Positions 9,057 to 17,723 of a stretch of 50,007 nucleotides of DNA are shown piece after piece; position 1 is the stretch's first letter; the number at the start of each line of letters is the position of its first letter. A program made the translations under genes and the position numbers. Source of the DNA: Arthrobacter celericrescens (GTDB taxonomy: Bacteria; Actinomycetota; Actinomycetes; Actinomycetales; Micrococcaceae); NCBI RefSeq assembly GCF_003614925.1, contig NZ_QYLP01000011.1, positions 1 to 50,007 of the forward strand, read 5' to 3'. The notes under the pieces are model-generated. The model had not been told where the DNA came from, did no database searches, and saw only the letters and a list, made by a program, of their open reading frames with translations.

Positions 9057-10176
9057 CGGCCTCCCCCATCTCTTCAGCGATACGCATGGCCTCTTCGATC
9101 AGTGTCTCAACAATTTCGCTTTCGGGAACAGTCTTGATGACCTCACCCTTCACAAAGATCTGGCCCTTGCCATTGCCGGACGCAACGCCGAGGTCGGCCT
9201 CACGGGCCTCGCCTGGGCCGTTCACGACGCAGCCCATCACGGCCACGCGCAGCGGAACTTCCATGCCCTCAAGGCCCGCGGTGACCTGCTCGGCGAGGGT
9301 GTAGACGTCCACCTGGGCACGTCCGCAGGACGGGCAGGAGACGATTTCCAGCTTGCGCGGGCGCAGGTTCAGGGACTGGAGGATCTGGTTGCCGACCTTG
9401 ATTTCCTCCACCGGCGGGGCGGACAGGGACACCCGGATGGTGTCGCCGATGCCCTTGGAGAGCAGCGCACCGAAGGCCGTGGCGGACTTGATGGTGCCCT
9501 GGAACGCCGGGCCCGCCTCGGTGACGCCGAGGTGCAGCGGCCAGTCGCCCTTTTCGGCGAGCATCTCGTAGGCGGCCACCATCACCACGGGGTCGTTGTG
9601 CTTCACGGAGATCTTGAAGTCGTGGAAGCCGTGCTCCTCGAACAGGGAAGCCTCCCAGACGGCGGACTCGACCAGCGCCTCGGGCGTGGCCTTGCCGTAC
9701 TTCTTCAGGATGCCCGGTTCCAGGGAGCCGGCGTTGACGCCGATCCGGATGGAGGTGCCGTGGTCCTTGGCGGCCCGCGCGATTTCCTTTACCTGGTCAT
9801 CGAACTTGCGGATGTTGCCGGGGTTCACGCGCACCGCGGCACAACCGGCCTCGATCGCCGCGAAGACGTACTTCGGCTGGAAGTGGATGTCCGCGATCAC
9901 CGGGATCTGGGACTTGCGGGCGATGATCGGCAGCGCCTCGGCGTCATCGGCCGAGGGGCAGGCCACGCGCACGATGTCGCAGCCGGCCGCCGTGAGTTCG
10001 GCGATCTGCTGCAGGGTGGCGTTGATGTCCGTGGTGGGCGTGGTGGTCATCGACTGCACGCTGATGGGCGAATCGGAGCCTACGCCCACGGACCCCACCT
10101 TGATCTGGCGCGTCTTGCGGCGCGGCGCAAGGACGGGTGGCGGGGCTGACGGCATTCCCAGGCTGACCGAGGTCAC
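9010..10176 (-). CDS. ispG: 4-hydroxy-3-methylbut-2-en-1-yl diphosphate synthase (flavodoxin)
   Basis: Penultimate enzyme of the MEP isoprenoid pathway; converts MEcPP to HMBPP with a [4Fe-4S] cluster. 388 aa, the usual bacterial two-domain length. Cluster ligands are visible: C281 and C284 in SCPSCGR and C316 in CVVNGPGEA, with the acid E323. The N-terminal TIM barrel has [10 protein letters not shown] and VRVNPGN. The GTG start is supported by AAGGAG five bases upstream. Near dxr and the site-2 protease gene, the common actinobacterial arrangement. Confidence 0.97.
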   Translation of the reverse strand: MTSVSLGMPSAPPPVLAPRRKTRQIKVGSVGVGSDSPISVQSMTTTPTTDINATLQQIAELTAAGCDIVRVACPSADDAEALPIIARKSQIPVIADIHFQPKYVFAAIEAGCAAVRVNPGNIRKFDDQVKEIARAAKDHGTSIRIGVNAGSLEPGILKKYGKATPEALVESAVWEASLFEEHGFHDFKISVKHNDPVVMVAAYEMLAEKGDWPLHLGVTEAGPAFQGTIKSATAFGALLSKGIGDTIRVSLSAPPVEEIKVGNQILQSLNLRPRKLEIVSCPSCGRAQVDVYTLAEQVTAGLEGMEVPLRVAVMGCVVNGPGEAREADLGVASGNGKGQIFVKGEVIKTVPESEIVETLIEEAMRIAEEMGEADGEDAVKGSPVVSVS

Positions 10177-10216
10177 GTGGACTCCTTGGGTTGAGGTGGA
10201 TCGGGAGGAGGGTTCG

Positions 10217-10510
10217 CTAGGAAGTGTGCGCGGCGAGCAGGCCGATCACGGGGTTCCACGCGCTGGTGCGGATGCTGGCCAGGCCCTGGGCAATGGCGAA
10301 GGGGTCCTGCTTGAGGATGCCGTTCAGTTCGCTTTCATCGGCGGCGTTGACCAGGATCAGGGCACCGGAGCCGTCGGCGTAGGGACCGGAAGCCAGCACG
10401 GTTCCCTGCTCGGCAAGTTCGGCGACCCAGGCGCGGTGGGCCGGGCGGTGCTCATCGCGCACTGCGGCGGACTCGACGTCGTAAACGTACTCAACAGCGA
10501 AAACAGTCAT
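10217..10510 (-). CDS. YciI family protein
   Basis: 97-aa ferredoxin-like-fold protein: [33 protein letters not shown] and [10 protein letters not shown] fit the YCII/YciI family, including the conserved histidines in RPAHRAW. Role unknown; some members are proposed small catalytic or stress proteins. It sits between ispG and the protease gene with its own leaderless-type -10 (TAGGGT, six bases before ATG), so it may be transcribed apart from dxr-rip. Confidence 0.85.
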   Translation of the reverse strand: MTVFAVEYVYDVESAAVRDEHRPAHRAWVAELAEQGTVLASGPYADGSGALILVNAADESELNGILKQDPFAIAQGLASIRTSAWNPVIGLLAAHTS

Positions 10511-10516
10511 ACCGCT

Positions 10517-10522
10517 ACCCTA
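10517..10522 (-). promoter_or_regulatory. -10 box of the YciI gene (leaderless type)
   Basis: TAGGGT on the minus strand, six bases before the ATG at 10510. Confidence 0.55.
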
Positions 10523-10607
10523 TCGCCAAGGCCGCGCGGGCGAGGACTCGGGGCGGGTGGCATTCCGCACCCAAAGGCCCGCACAAAGGCCACGTGGTAC
10601 GGGAAAA

Positions 10608-11939
10608 TCAGCCAAAGAGATTCACCGGTTTGACGATATCCGCGTAGATCAGCAGGGCGCCCATCGCCATGAGCAGCGCGGCCACCACGTAGGTCAGGGG
10701 CAGCAGCTTGGCGATGTCGAAGGCGCCCGGGTCCGGTTTGCCAAACAGCTTCGCGATGCGGCGCCGCACGCCCTCGTACAGGGCGCCGGCGATGTGCCCG
10801 CCGTCCAGCGGCAGCAGCGGGATCAGGTTGAACACGGCCAGGGCGAAGTTCAGCCCGGCGAGCAGGCCCACCAACGTGGCCAGGCGCGCCTGCACGGGGA
10901 CTTCCTCCATGGCTGCGACTTCGCCCGCCACCCGTCCGACGCCCACCACGCTGATGGGTCCGTTGGGGTCCCGCGGTTCGGAGCTGAAGGCCGCCTGCGC
11001 GACGCCGGCCACGCGGGCCGGGAGGTTGAGGATGACGCCGGAGATCTGCTTGATGTTCTCCCCGGCCATGGGCAGCACGCTCGACGCCGGTTGGGGCACC
11101 AGGGCGGTCTGCGAACCGATGCCGAGGAAGCCGACCTCCTGGTACAGGGGCTTGCCGTCGGCGCCTTTCGCCTGCCGGCCGTCGTCGCCGATGACCGGGC
11201 GGGAGGACAGGACGGGGGTGACCTGCGAGGTCATGGTGCGGCCGTCCCGCTCGACCGTGATGTCCACGGTGCGGCCCGCGGAGGCGCGGATCCGGGTGGA
11301 CAACTCCGCCCAGGTGCCGGCGTCCTTGCCGTCGAAGGTGAGGATCGTGTCTCCCGGTTTGAGTCCGGCCTGGGCCGCGGGGGTCGGTTTGCAGGCCGCC
11401 GAGTCCGGATCGACCGTCTCGCCCTCCGTGACCTGGCACTTGGAAACGTCCGCCAGGGTGGTGGTGGGCGTGGAGATGCCGAAGCCCATAAGCAGCACTG
11501 CGGTGAGGGCCAGGCCGATGAGCATGTTCATGGCCGGGCCGCCCAGCATGACGATGATCTTCTTCCACACCGGCAGCTTGTAGAACACGCGGTTCTCGTC
11601 GCCCGGACCGACTTCCTCGTGCGCCGCGGAGCGGGCTTCGCTGGCCAGGGTCTGGAACATGCCCGTGCTGGAGGGCCGGACGCTGCCGTCGTCCTTGTTG
11701 GGCGGGTACATGCCGATCATCGCCACGTAGCCGCCCAACGGCAGGGCCTTGAAGCCGTACTCGGTCTCGCCCTTGCGCCGGGACCAGAGGGTGGGTCCGA
11801 AGCCGATCATGTACTTGGTGACGCGGACCTTGAAAAGCTTGGCCGGAAGCAGGTGCCCCACCTCGTGGAGCGCGATGGAGGCCGCGACGCCGAGGGCGAC
11901 GAAGACGACTCCGAGGATGAAGAGAATGACGGGGCTCAT
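10608..11939 (-). CDS. M50 family site-2 intramembrane metalloprotease (RseP/Rip1-like)
   Basis: 443-aa intramembrane zinc protease. HEVGH (H25, E26, H29) is the zinc site in the first transmembrane helix; a PDZ-like domain lies at about 165-250 (GLKPGDTILTFDGKDAGTW); the second metal motif NLIPLLPLDGGH is near residue 370, followed by C-terminal helices. Family members cleave anti-sigma factors or membrane proteins (Rip1 in mycobacteria, RseP in E. coli); the target here is unknown. Located 36 bp after dxr, the conserved dxr-rip pair. Confidence 0.93.
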   Translation of the reverse strand: MSPVILFILGVVFVALGVAASIALHEVGHLLPAKLFKVRVTKYMIGFGPTLWSRRKGETEYGFKALPLGGYVAMIGMYPPNKDDGSVRPSSTGMFQTLASEARSAAHEEVGPGDENRVFYKLPVWKKIIVMLGGPAMNMLIGLALTAVLLMGFGISTPTTTLADVSKCQVTEGETVDPDSAACKPTPAAQAGLKPGDTILTFDGKDAGTWAELSTRIRASAGRTVDITVERDGRTMTSQVTPVLSSRPVIGDDGRQAKGADGKPLYQEVGFLGIGSQTALVPQPASSVLPMAGENIKQISGVILNLPARVAGVAQAAFSSEPRDPNGPISVVGVGRVAGEVAAMEEVPVQARLATLVGLLAGLNFALAVFNLIPLLPLDGGHIAGALYEGVRRRIAKLFGKPDPGAFDIAKLLPLTYVVAALLMAMGALLIYADIVKPVNLFG

Positions 11940-11975
11940 GCCTGGTGGTGCTGCTTCCTACGTGGCTCGTGCGGG

Positions 11976-13160
11976 TTAGACCGTGCTGGTGGCTAAACGA
12001 TCGTGGGTGCGTGTGCGTGCCCAGAGTTCAGCTTCCAGCACGGAGTCAAGTGTCAGCTCCGAGGAACCTGAATGCTCGCTGAGGACGGCCTCCACCGTGT
12101 CCACGATGTCCGTGAAGCGGATCCGTCCGGCGTGGAAGGCCTGCACGGCCTCCTCGTTGGCCGCGTTGAAGACCGCCGGGAAGGTGCTGCCCTGCTTCGC
12201 GGCGTCCTTGGCGAGGTCCACGGCCGGGAACGCCACGGTGTCCAGCGGTTCGAAGGTCCAACTGGTGGCCTGGCTCCAGTCGCAGGCCTTCGCAGCCTTC
12301 GGGACCCGGTCCGGCCAGCCCATTCCCAAGGCGATCGGCAGGCGCATGTCCGGGGGCGAGGCCTGGGCGATGATGGAGCCGTCCACGAACTGCACCATGG
12401 AATGCACCACGGACTGCGGGTGGACCACCACCTCGATCCGGTCCAGGGGGACGTCGAAGAGCAGGTGCGCCTCGATCACTTCGAGGCCCTTGTTGACCAG
12501 GGTGGCCGAGTTTGTGGTGACCATGAGGCCCATGTCCCAGGTAGGGTGGGCCAGGGCTTCGGCCGGAGTGACGCCGCGCAGGTGATCCCGGCTGAGCCCG
12601 CGGAACGGTCCCCCGGAGGCGGTGAGGATGAGCTTCTCCACCTCGGCGGCCGTGCCGGAGCGCAGGCACTGGGCCAGGGCGGAGTGCTCGGAATCGACCG
12701 GGACGATCTGGCCTTCGGCAGCAGCGGCCTTGACGAGGGCGCCGCCCACGATGAGGGATTCCTTGTTGGCCAGGGCCAGCGTCGCGCCGGATTTGAGTGC
12801 TGCCAGCGTCGGGGCCAAACCAATCGAGCCGGTGATGCCGTTGAGGACCACGTCCGCTTCCACCGCGGCGATCCTGCTGGACGCGTCCGGGCCGCTGAAG
12901 ATTTCCGGCCGGTAGTTCCGCAGCCCCTCGGCGGCCGCGGCGGCGTCGATCAGTTCCTGCAGGGCGCGGGGGTCGCCGTCGGCGATTCCGACGGCGGCGG
13001 CGCGGGTGTGGACCGCCTGCTGCGCGAGGAGGGACAGGTTTCCGCCGCCCGCGCTCAGGGCCACGACCTCGAAAAGGTGCGGGGCGCCGTCGACGACGTC
13101 AATCGCCTGGGTGCCGATGGAACCGGTGGAGCCGAGGAGGACGATCTTGCGGGGCTTCAT
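11976..13160 (-). CDS. dxr: 1-deoxy-D-xylulose 5-phosphate reductoisomerase
   Basis: NADPH-dependent second enzyme of the MEP pathway. 394 aa, typical length. Seen are the Rossmann [14 protein letters not shown] (9-22), the [11 protein letters not shown] motif, PVDSEHSA with metal-binding acids, the TASGGPFRG segment and HPTWDMG. The ATG lies six bases behind GATACT, suggesting a leaderless mRNA. Heads the dxr-rip unit that runs toward ispG. Confidence 0.97.
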   Translation of the reverse strand: MKPRKIVLLGSTGSIGTQAIDVVDGAPHLFEVVALSAGGGNLSLLAQQAVHTRAAAVGIADGDPRALQELIDAAAAAEGLRNYRPEIFSGPDASSRIAAVEADVVLNGITGSIGLAPTLAALKSGATLALANKESLIVGGALVKAAAAEGQIVPVDSEHSALAQCLRSGTAAEVEKLILTASGGPFRGLSRDHLRGVTPAEALAHPTWDMGLMVTTNSATLVNKGLEVIEAHLLFDVPLDRIEVVVHPQSVVHSMVQFVDGSIIAQASPPDMRLPIALGMGWPDRVPKAAKACDWSQATSWTFEPLDTVAFPAVDLAKDAAKQGSTFPAVFNAANEEAVQAFHAGRIRFTDIVDTVEAVLSEHSGSSELTLDSVLEAELWARTRTHDRLATSTV

Positions 13161-13166
13161 GGATCA

Positions 13167-13172
13167 AGTATC
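13167..13172 (-). promoter_or_regulatory. possible -10 box of dxr (leaderless type)
   Basis: GATACT on the minus strand, six bases before the dxr ATG. Confidence 0.4.
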
Positions 13173-13204
13173 CCGCACCCCGTTGACCCTTTAGGGCACG
13201 GGCG

Positions 13205-13210
13205 TAGCGT
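13205..13210 (+). promoter_or_regulatory. -10 box of the lipase maturation factor-like gene
   Basis: TAGCGT, then seven bases and GTG at 13218; divergent from the dxr -10 only 33 bp away. Confidence 0.45.
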
Positions 13211-13217
13211 TGGAGGC

Positions 13218-14675
13218 GTGGACTGGGTGTGGTTCCTGGAGGCGCCGGATTATGGGTTTGCCCGGCAGGTCCTGCAGCGCGGCACGGCGGCCCTGTTCTT
13301 CATCGCCTTCCTGTCCTCGTTCAACCAGTTCCCTGCGCTCTTGGGCGAGCACGGCCTGCTGCCCGTTCCGCGGTACATGGAACGGTCGCGGGACTACGGC
13401 CGGCCGAGCCTGTTCCGCTGGCGCTACTCGGACCGGCTGCTGCGCCTCGTCTGCGTTGCCGGAATGGTGCTGGCGCTGCTGCTGGTGGCCGGGCTGCCGC
13501 AGCTGGGGCCGCCGTGGGTCCCGCTAGTGGTGTTCCTGGCGTTGTGGCTGCTGTACATGTCGGTGGTCAACGTGGGCCAGACGTTCTACGGCTTCGGCTG
13601 GGAAATGCTGCTGCTGGAGCTCGGCTTCACCGTGGCGTTCCTGGGCTCGGAGGAGGTCCCGCCGCCACGGACCATCCTGCTCCTGCTGCTGTGGCTGCTG
13701 TTCCGGTTGGAGTTCGGTGCCGGCATGATCAAGATCCGCGGCGGCAGCGAATGGCGGGACCTCACCGCCCTGTACTACCACCACGAAACCCAGCCGATGC
13801 CCGGGCCCCTGAGCCGCCAGGCCCACCTGCTGCCGAAGCCAATGCACCGCATGGAGGTAGTCGGGAACCACTTCGCGCAGCTGGTGGTGCCGTTCTTTCT
13901 CTTCGCGCCGCAGCCGCTGGCGTCCGTGGCGGCCGGGATCGTGATCTTCACCCAGCTCTGGCTCGTGGCCAGCGGGAACTTCGCCTGGCTCAACTGGTCC
14001 GCGATCGTCCTGGCCGGCGGCGCGGTGAGTGATCCGGTGCTGCGGGCGGTCTTCGGGCTTCCGGAGCCGGCCGGCTCCCCCGCGGCCGGCTTGCAGTCCC
14101 CGGTGTGGTGGACCGCCGTCGTGCTCGCCGTGACGCTGCTGCTGCTGGTGCTCAGCTACCGGCCACTGCGCAACCTGCTCTCGAGCGGGCAGCTGATGAA
14201 CGCCAGTTTCAACCGCTGGCAGCTGGTCAACACCTACGGGGCGTTTGGCACGGTGACGAAGCACCGCGTGGAGGTGGTGGTGGAGGGGACGCTCGACGCC
14301 GATCCGGACGGTACCGAGGGCTGGCGGGAGTACGGTTTCAAGGGCAAGCCGGGCGACCTCCGCCGCTTGCCGCGGCAGTGGGCGCCGTACCACCTGCGGC
14401 TGGACTGGCTCATGTGGTTCCTGCCGTTGCGCACCATCCACGAGCCGTGGTTCTATGCGTTCCTGCACAAACTGCTCGACGCCGACCCCGCGACGCTGCG
14501 CCTGCTGCGCCTGGACCCGTTCGACGGCGGACGGCCCCGCTGGGTGCGTGCCCGCACCTTCCTGTACCGCTTCGCGAGCCGGGCGGAGTTCCGGGAAAAC
14601 GGCGAGCGCTGGGTGCGGCTGGAACTGTATGAGGCGATCCCGCCGCTGTCCCTGCCCCGATCCCCCGGGAAATGA
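13218..14675 (+). CDS. lipase maturation factor family (LMF1/DUF1222) membrane protein
   Basis: 485-aa polytopic protein of the LMF family: GEHGLLPVPRYMER, the WLLFRLEFGAGMIKIRGGSEWRDLTALYYHHETQPMP region and a soluble C-terminal domain with PRQWAPYHLRLDWLMWFLPL are family signatures. In animals LMF1 assists folding of secreted lipases in the ER; the bacterial role is unproven. The frame is open far upstream but homology begins at this GTG, seven bases after TAGCGT. No lipase gene is adjacent. Convergent with the CitE-like lyase gene across a large palindrome. Confidence 0.85.
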   Translation: MDWVWFLEAPDYGFARQVLQRGTAALFFIAFLSSFNQFPALLGEHGLLPVPRYMERSRDYGRPSLFRWRYSDRLLRLVCVAGMVLALLLVAGLPQLGPPWVPLVVFLALWLLYMSVVNVGQTFYGFGWEMLLLELGFTVAFLGSEEVPPPRTILLLLLWLLFRLEFGAGMIKIRGGSEWRDLTALYYHHETQPMPGPLSRQAHLLPKPMHRMEVVGNHFAQLVVPFFLFAPQPLASVAAGIVIFTQLWLVASGNFAWLNWSAIVLAGGAVSDPVLRAVFGLPEPAGSPAAGLQSPVWWTAVVLAVTLLLLVLSYRPLRNLLSSGQLMNASFNRWQLVNTYGAFGTVTKHRVEVVVEGTLDADPDGTEGWREYGFKGKPGDLRRLPRQWAPYHLRLDWLMWFLPLRTIHEPWFYAFLHKLLDADPATLRLLRLDPFDGGRPRWVRARTFLYRFASRAEFRENGERWVRLELYEAIPPLSLPRSPGK

Positions 14676-14738
14676 GCGCGAACGTACAGTTGCGGCCCCA
14701 AAACCCGCGATTTCAGGGCCCCAAGTGTACGTTCGCGC
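14676..14738. repeat. large palindrome with 23-bp arms
   Basis: Arms 14676-14698 and 14716-14738 match at 21 of 23 positions and enclose a 17-nt loop. It begins at the base after the upstream stop codon and lies between convergent genes, so it may serve as a two-way terminator, but neither side has a U-tract. Its GGCCCCAAAAC core is shared, inverted, with the palindrome at 23477-23532. Confidence 0.75.
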
Positions 14739-14751
14739 TTGGGTTCGCGGC

Positions 14752-15624
14752 TTAGAAGGACTCCCCGGCCCGGCGGAGCGTGGCCTCGGCGTGGCGGAGG
14801 ATGGGCCCGTCCACCATCTTGCCTTTGTGCTGGAACACGCCCGTGCCGGCGGCCGCCGCGGCGTCGAGCAGTTCCCGGGCCTCGGTGAGCGCCTCCGCCG
14901 AGGGGGCGTAGGCGCCTCGGACGGCGGCCACCTGGTTCGGGTGGATGCAGGCCTTGGCACCGAAGCCGCTGGCCACGGCATCCCCGGCTTCCGCGGCCAG
15001 TCCGTCGAGGTCGGGGATGTCCACGTACACGGCGTCGATCGCTTCCTTGCCGTGCGCCTTGGCGGCCAGCAGCACTGTGGAACGGGAGTGCACCGCCACG
15101 GCCCGGTAGCCGCCGTCGTCGTTCCTGCTTGAGGTGCCGCCCATGGAGGCGATCAGGTCCTCGGCGCCCCACATCAGGGCCACCACGTTCGGTTCGGCGG
15201 CGATCGCGGCGGCGTTCAGGATTCCCTTGGCCGTCTCGCACAGGGCGATCACCCGGTAGTCCGCGAGCGCGCGAAGCTGCCCGGCGGATTCGGCCTTGGC
15301 GAGCATCACAGTGCGGTACGGCGTGTGCGCCAGGCTGTGCAGGTCCTTGGCGAATTCGCTGCTGCCGGCCGGGTTGATGCGCACGATGGTGCGGCTGGGA
15401 TCCAGCTCTGCCGCCTGCCCTTCGGCGGCCACGAGGGCCAGGATCGCTCCGCGTGCCCGCTGCTTCGCGTCCGGTGCCACGGCGTCTTCGAGGTCGAGGA
15501 TGACGGCGTCGCTGCGTTCGGCCGCTTTGCCGAACCGTTCGGGACGGTCGGCGGGGCAGAAAAGGAGGGCCGGCCCCATGGTGAAGGGATCGCCGGGCGT
15601 GTGTGCAGGATCAGCTGCTGGCAT
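14752..15624 (-). CDS. CitE-like CoA-ester lyase (HpcH/HpaI family), probable HMG-CoA/citramalyl-CoA lyase
   Basis: 290-aa TIM-barrel lyase of the citrate-lyase beta family. Mg/substrate residues visible: R82 (VRINP), E130 (CETAKGI), D156 (WGAEDL); N-terminal LFCPADRPERF and VILDLEDAV are family blocks. Established knowledge: M. tuberculosis Rv2498c, in a comparable gene set, is a beta-hydroxyacyl-CoA lyase cleaving (R)-HMG-CoA and (S)-citramalyl-CoA. Here it ends a CoA-transferase/MaoC/CitE series, so cleavage of HMG-CoA to acetoacetate and acetyl-CoA in leucine catabolism is inferred. Overlaps maoC by 14 bp; ATG at 15582 is an alternative start. Confidence 0.88.
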   Translation of the reverse strand: MPAADPAHTPGDPFTMGPALLFCPADRPERFGKAAERSDAVILDLEDAVAPDAKQRARGAILALVAAEGQAAELDPSRTIVRINPAGSSEFAKDLHSLAHTPYRTVMLAKAESAGQLRALADYRVIALCETAKGILNAAAIAAEPNVVALMWGAEDLIASMGGTSSRNDDGGYRAVAVHSRSTVLLAAKAHGKEAIDAVYVDIPDLDGLAAEAGDAVASGFGAKACIHPNQVAAVRGAYAPSAEALTEARELLDAAAAAGTGVFQHKGKMVDGPILRHAEATLRRAGESF

Positions 15625-16141
15625 GTGTTTCGTGAGCCTCCTTGGTCCACATCAGGCAGGAACGGGTGGCCAGTGCCACCACCACACCGTCCTGGTTCCG
15701 GCCGGTGTGCCGCATGGTCACCACGCCCTGGCCCGGCCGTGAGCCGGAGAGCCGTTTTTCGGTGACCACCGTTTCGGTGTACAGGGTATCGCCGTGGAAG
15801 AGCGGGTGCGGAAAGGAGACGTCGCCCAGGCCCAGCTGCGCCACGATGGTGCCCTGTGTCAGCTGCGGAACGGACTGCCCCACCACGGTGGCCAGGGTGA
15901 ACATCGAGTTCACCAGCCGCTGCCCGAACGGCTGCCCGGCGCTCCAGGCGGCGTCCAGGTGCAGGGCCTGGGTGTTCATGGTCAGCGTGGTGAAGAGGAC
16001 GTTGTCCGTTTCGGTGACGGTGCGGCCGGGCCGGTGCGCGTACACCACGCCTTCCTGGATCTCCTCGAAGTACAGGCCGCGCTGCAGGATGACCGCGGGT
16101 TCGTCTGCGGGCGCGCCGGAAACACCCGGATCGTCCGTCAA
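15611..16141 (-). CDS. MaoC-family (R)-specific enoyl-CoA hydratase
   Basis: 176-aa hot-dog hydratase. The core [24 protein letters not shown] holds D46 and H61; the residue five before the histidine is N56, where classic hydratase 2 enzymes have the catalytic aspartate (GDxNPxH). This variant recalls MaoC-like mesaconyl/itaconyl-CoA hydratases. The analogue in M. tuberculosis is Rv2499c, next to the CitE lyase. Likely role: hydration of 3-methylglutaconyl-CoA (or itaconyl-CoA). Start TTG overlaps the scoB stop (TTGA) with AGGAG eight bases upstream. Confidence 0.85.
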   Translation of the reverse strand: MTDDPGVSGAPADEPAVILQRGLYFEEIQEGVVYAHRPGRTVTETDNVLFTTLTMNTQALHLDAAWSAGQPFGQRLVNSMFTLATVVGQSVPQLTQGTIVAQLGLGDVSFPHPLFHGDTLYTETVVTEKRLSGSRPGQGVVTMRHTGRNQDGVVVALATRSCLMWTKEAHETHASS

Positions 16142-16905
16142 ACCGTGAGCTCCTGGTCCTCTTCGAAGACCTGGGCACCGGTGGCCGCGGCCACGTCCTC
16201 CACGGTGACGTTGGGTGCCAGTTCCCGCAGCACCAGCCGCGGGCTCCCGCCCTCGTGCACGACGTCGATCACGGCCAGGTCGGTGATGATCCGGTTGACG
16301 CAGCCCTTGCCGGTGAGCGGCAGCGAGCAGTTCTCCACGATCTTGGGGTTTCCGTTGCGGTCCACGTGTTCCATCATCACGATGACCTTCTTGGCGCCGA
16401 ACACCAGGTCCATGGCGCCGCCCATGCCCTTGACCATCTTGCCGGGGATCATCCAGTTGGCGAGGTCTCCATTCTGGGCCACCTCCATGGCGCCGAGCAC
16501 GGCGACGTCCACGTGCCCGCCGCGGATCATTCCGAAGGACTGCGCGGAGTCGAAGAACGCCGCTCCCTTGTTGACGGTGACGGTTTCCTTGCCGGCGTTG
16601 ATGAGGTCCGGGTCCACGGCGTCCTCGGCCGGGTAGGGCCCGACGCCCAGGATCCCGTTCTCCGAGTGCAGCACCACTTCGACACCGGCCGGGATGTAGT
16701 TGGGAATGAGAGTGGGCATGCCGATCCCGAGGTTGACGTACTGGCCGTTGCTCAGTTCCTGGGCGACGCGGGCCGCGAGTTCGTTGCGGGTCCAGCCCTT
16801 GGTGCCGGCGTCCTCCGCGGAATGCACGACGGCGGCCTCCCGGTATCCGTGGCGAACGGCTTCGGGGCGCGGGGGTGCGTCCGGTGAGGTGCTCTCGATG
16901 CTCAT
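16138..16905 (-). CDS. scoB: 3-oxoacid CoA-transferase subunit B
   Basis: 255-aa beta subunit of a family I succinyl-CoA:3-ketoacid CoA-transferase. The catalytic glutamate is E82 in [25 protein letters not shown] and [14 protein letters not shown] are family blocks. A nonconserved acidic/Ser-rich leader of about 35 residues precedes the domain. The ATG has AGGAG upstream and overlaps the scoA stop by 4 bp (ATGA), as expected for obligate subunits. Probably activates acetoacetate released by the downstream lyase. Confidence 0.93.
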   Translation of the reverse strand: MSIESTSPDAPPRPEAVRHGYREAAVVHSAEDAGTKGWTRNELAARVAQELSNGQYVNLGIGMPTLIPNYIPAGVEVVLHSENGILGVGPYPAEDAVDPDLINAGKETVTVNKGAAFFDSAQSFGMIRGGHVDVAVLGAMEVAQNGDLANWMIPGKMVKGMGGAMDLVFGAKKVIVMMEHVDRNGNPKIVENCSLPLTGKGCVNRIITDLAVIDVVHEGGSPRLVLRELAPNVTVEDVAAATGAQVFEEDQELTV

Positions 16906-17687
16906 GCTCCTGCTCCTGCCTGCGGCGACGCTGTTTCCTTCAAAGACACGGTGCGTTTCTCGATCCGCTTCTCCCCGTCCGGGGCCAGGACCACCCGCTG
17001 CACGAAGATCCCCGGGACGTGGATGTGTTCGGGGTCCAGCTCGCCGGGTTCCACGAGTTCTTCGACCTCGGCGATGGTGATCCTGCCGGCCGTGGCGCAC
17101 AGCGGGTTGAAGTTCATGGCCGTGGCGTGGAAGACGAGGTTGCCGTGCCGGTCGCCCTTCCAGGCGTGGACCAGGCCGAAGTCCGGGGTCAGGGACTCTT
17201 CGAGGACGTAGTCGGCCCCGTTGAAGGTGCGGACCTCCTTCGGCGAGGAGGCCAGCGCGATGTTCCCGCCGGCGTCGTACTTCTGCGGAAGCCCGCCTTC
17301 GGACACCTGGGTGCCGACGCCGGCCGCCGTGTAGAAGGCCGGGATGCCGGCGCCGCCGGCGCGCAGTTTCTCCGCGAGGGTGCCCTGCGGGGTGAGGACG
17401 ACCTCAAGCTCCCCGGAGAGGTACTGGCGGGCGAATTCCTTGTTCTCGCCCACGTAGGAGCTGACCGTGCGGCGGATGCGGCCGTCCTTGAGGAGGATCC
17501 CCAAGCCCCAGTCGTCCACGCCGCAGTTGTTGCTGACGGTTTCGAGGTCCTTGGTGCCTTGTTGATGGAGCGCATCGATGAGGGCCACCGGGATGCCGCA
17601 GAGGCCGAAACCGCCGACGGCGAGCGAGGCACCGTCCGGGATGTCCTTCACCGCTTCCGCGGCGCTGGCAACAACTTTGTCGATCAT
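16902..17687 (-). CDS. scoA: 3-oxoacid CoA-transferase subunit A
   Basis: 261-aa alpha subunit; GGFGLCGIP (25-33) is the CoA-transferase 1 signature, followed by [12 protein letters not shown] and [16 protein letters not shown]. Pairs with scoB. ATG preceded by AAGGA six bases upstream. Lies 36 bp after the acyl-CoA dehydrogenase gene in the same seven-gene operon. Substrate assignment (succinyl-CoA/acetoacetate) rests on close family resemblance and context. Confidence 0.93.
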   Translation of the reverse strand: MIDKVVASAAEAVKDIPDGASLAVGGFGLCGIPVALIDALHQQGTKDLETVSNNCGVDDWGLGILLKDGRIRRTVSSYVGENKEFARQYLSGELEVVLTPQGTLAEKLRAGGAGIPAFYTAAGVGTQVSEGGLPQKYDAGGNIALASSPKEVRTFNGADYVLEESLTPDFGLVHAWKGDRHGNLVFHATAMNFNPLCATAGRITIAEVEELVEPGELDPEHIHVPGIFVQRVVLAPDGEKRIEKRTVSLKETASPQAGAGA

Positions 17688-17723
17688 CGGTGATCCTTCC
17701 TTCGCGGTTGGGGAAATCAGCGC

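Noticed and set aside
12072..13217. Extension of the lipase maturation factor frame through dxr
   Set aside because: Antisense to dxr, no family similarity until 13218, where a -10 box also sits.
14676..14738. CRISPR repeat or IS terminal repeats
   Set aside because: Single palindrome, no repeat-spacer periodicity and no transposase between the arms.
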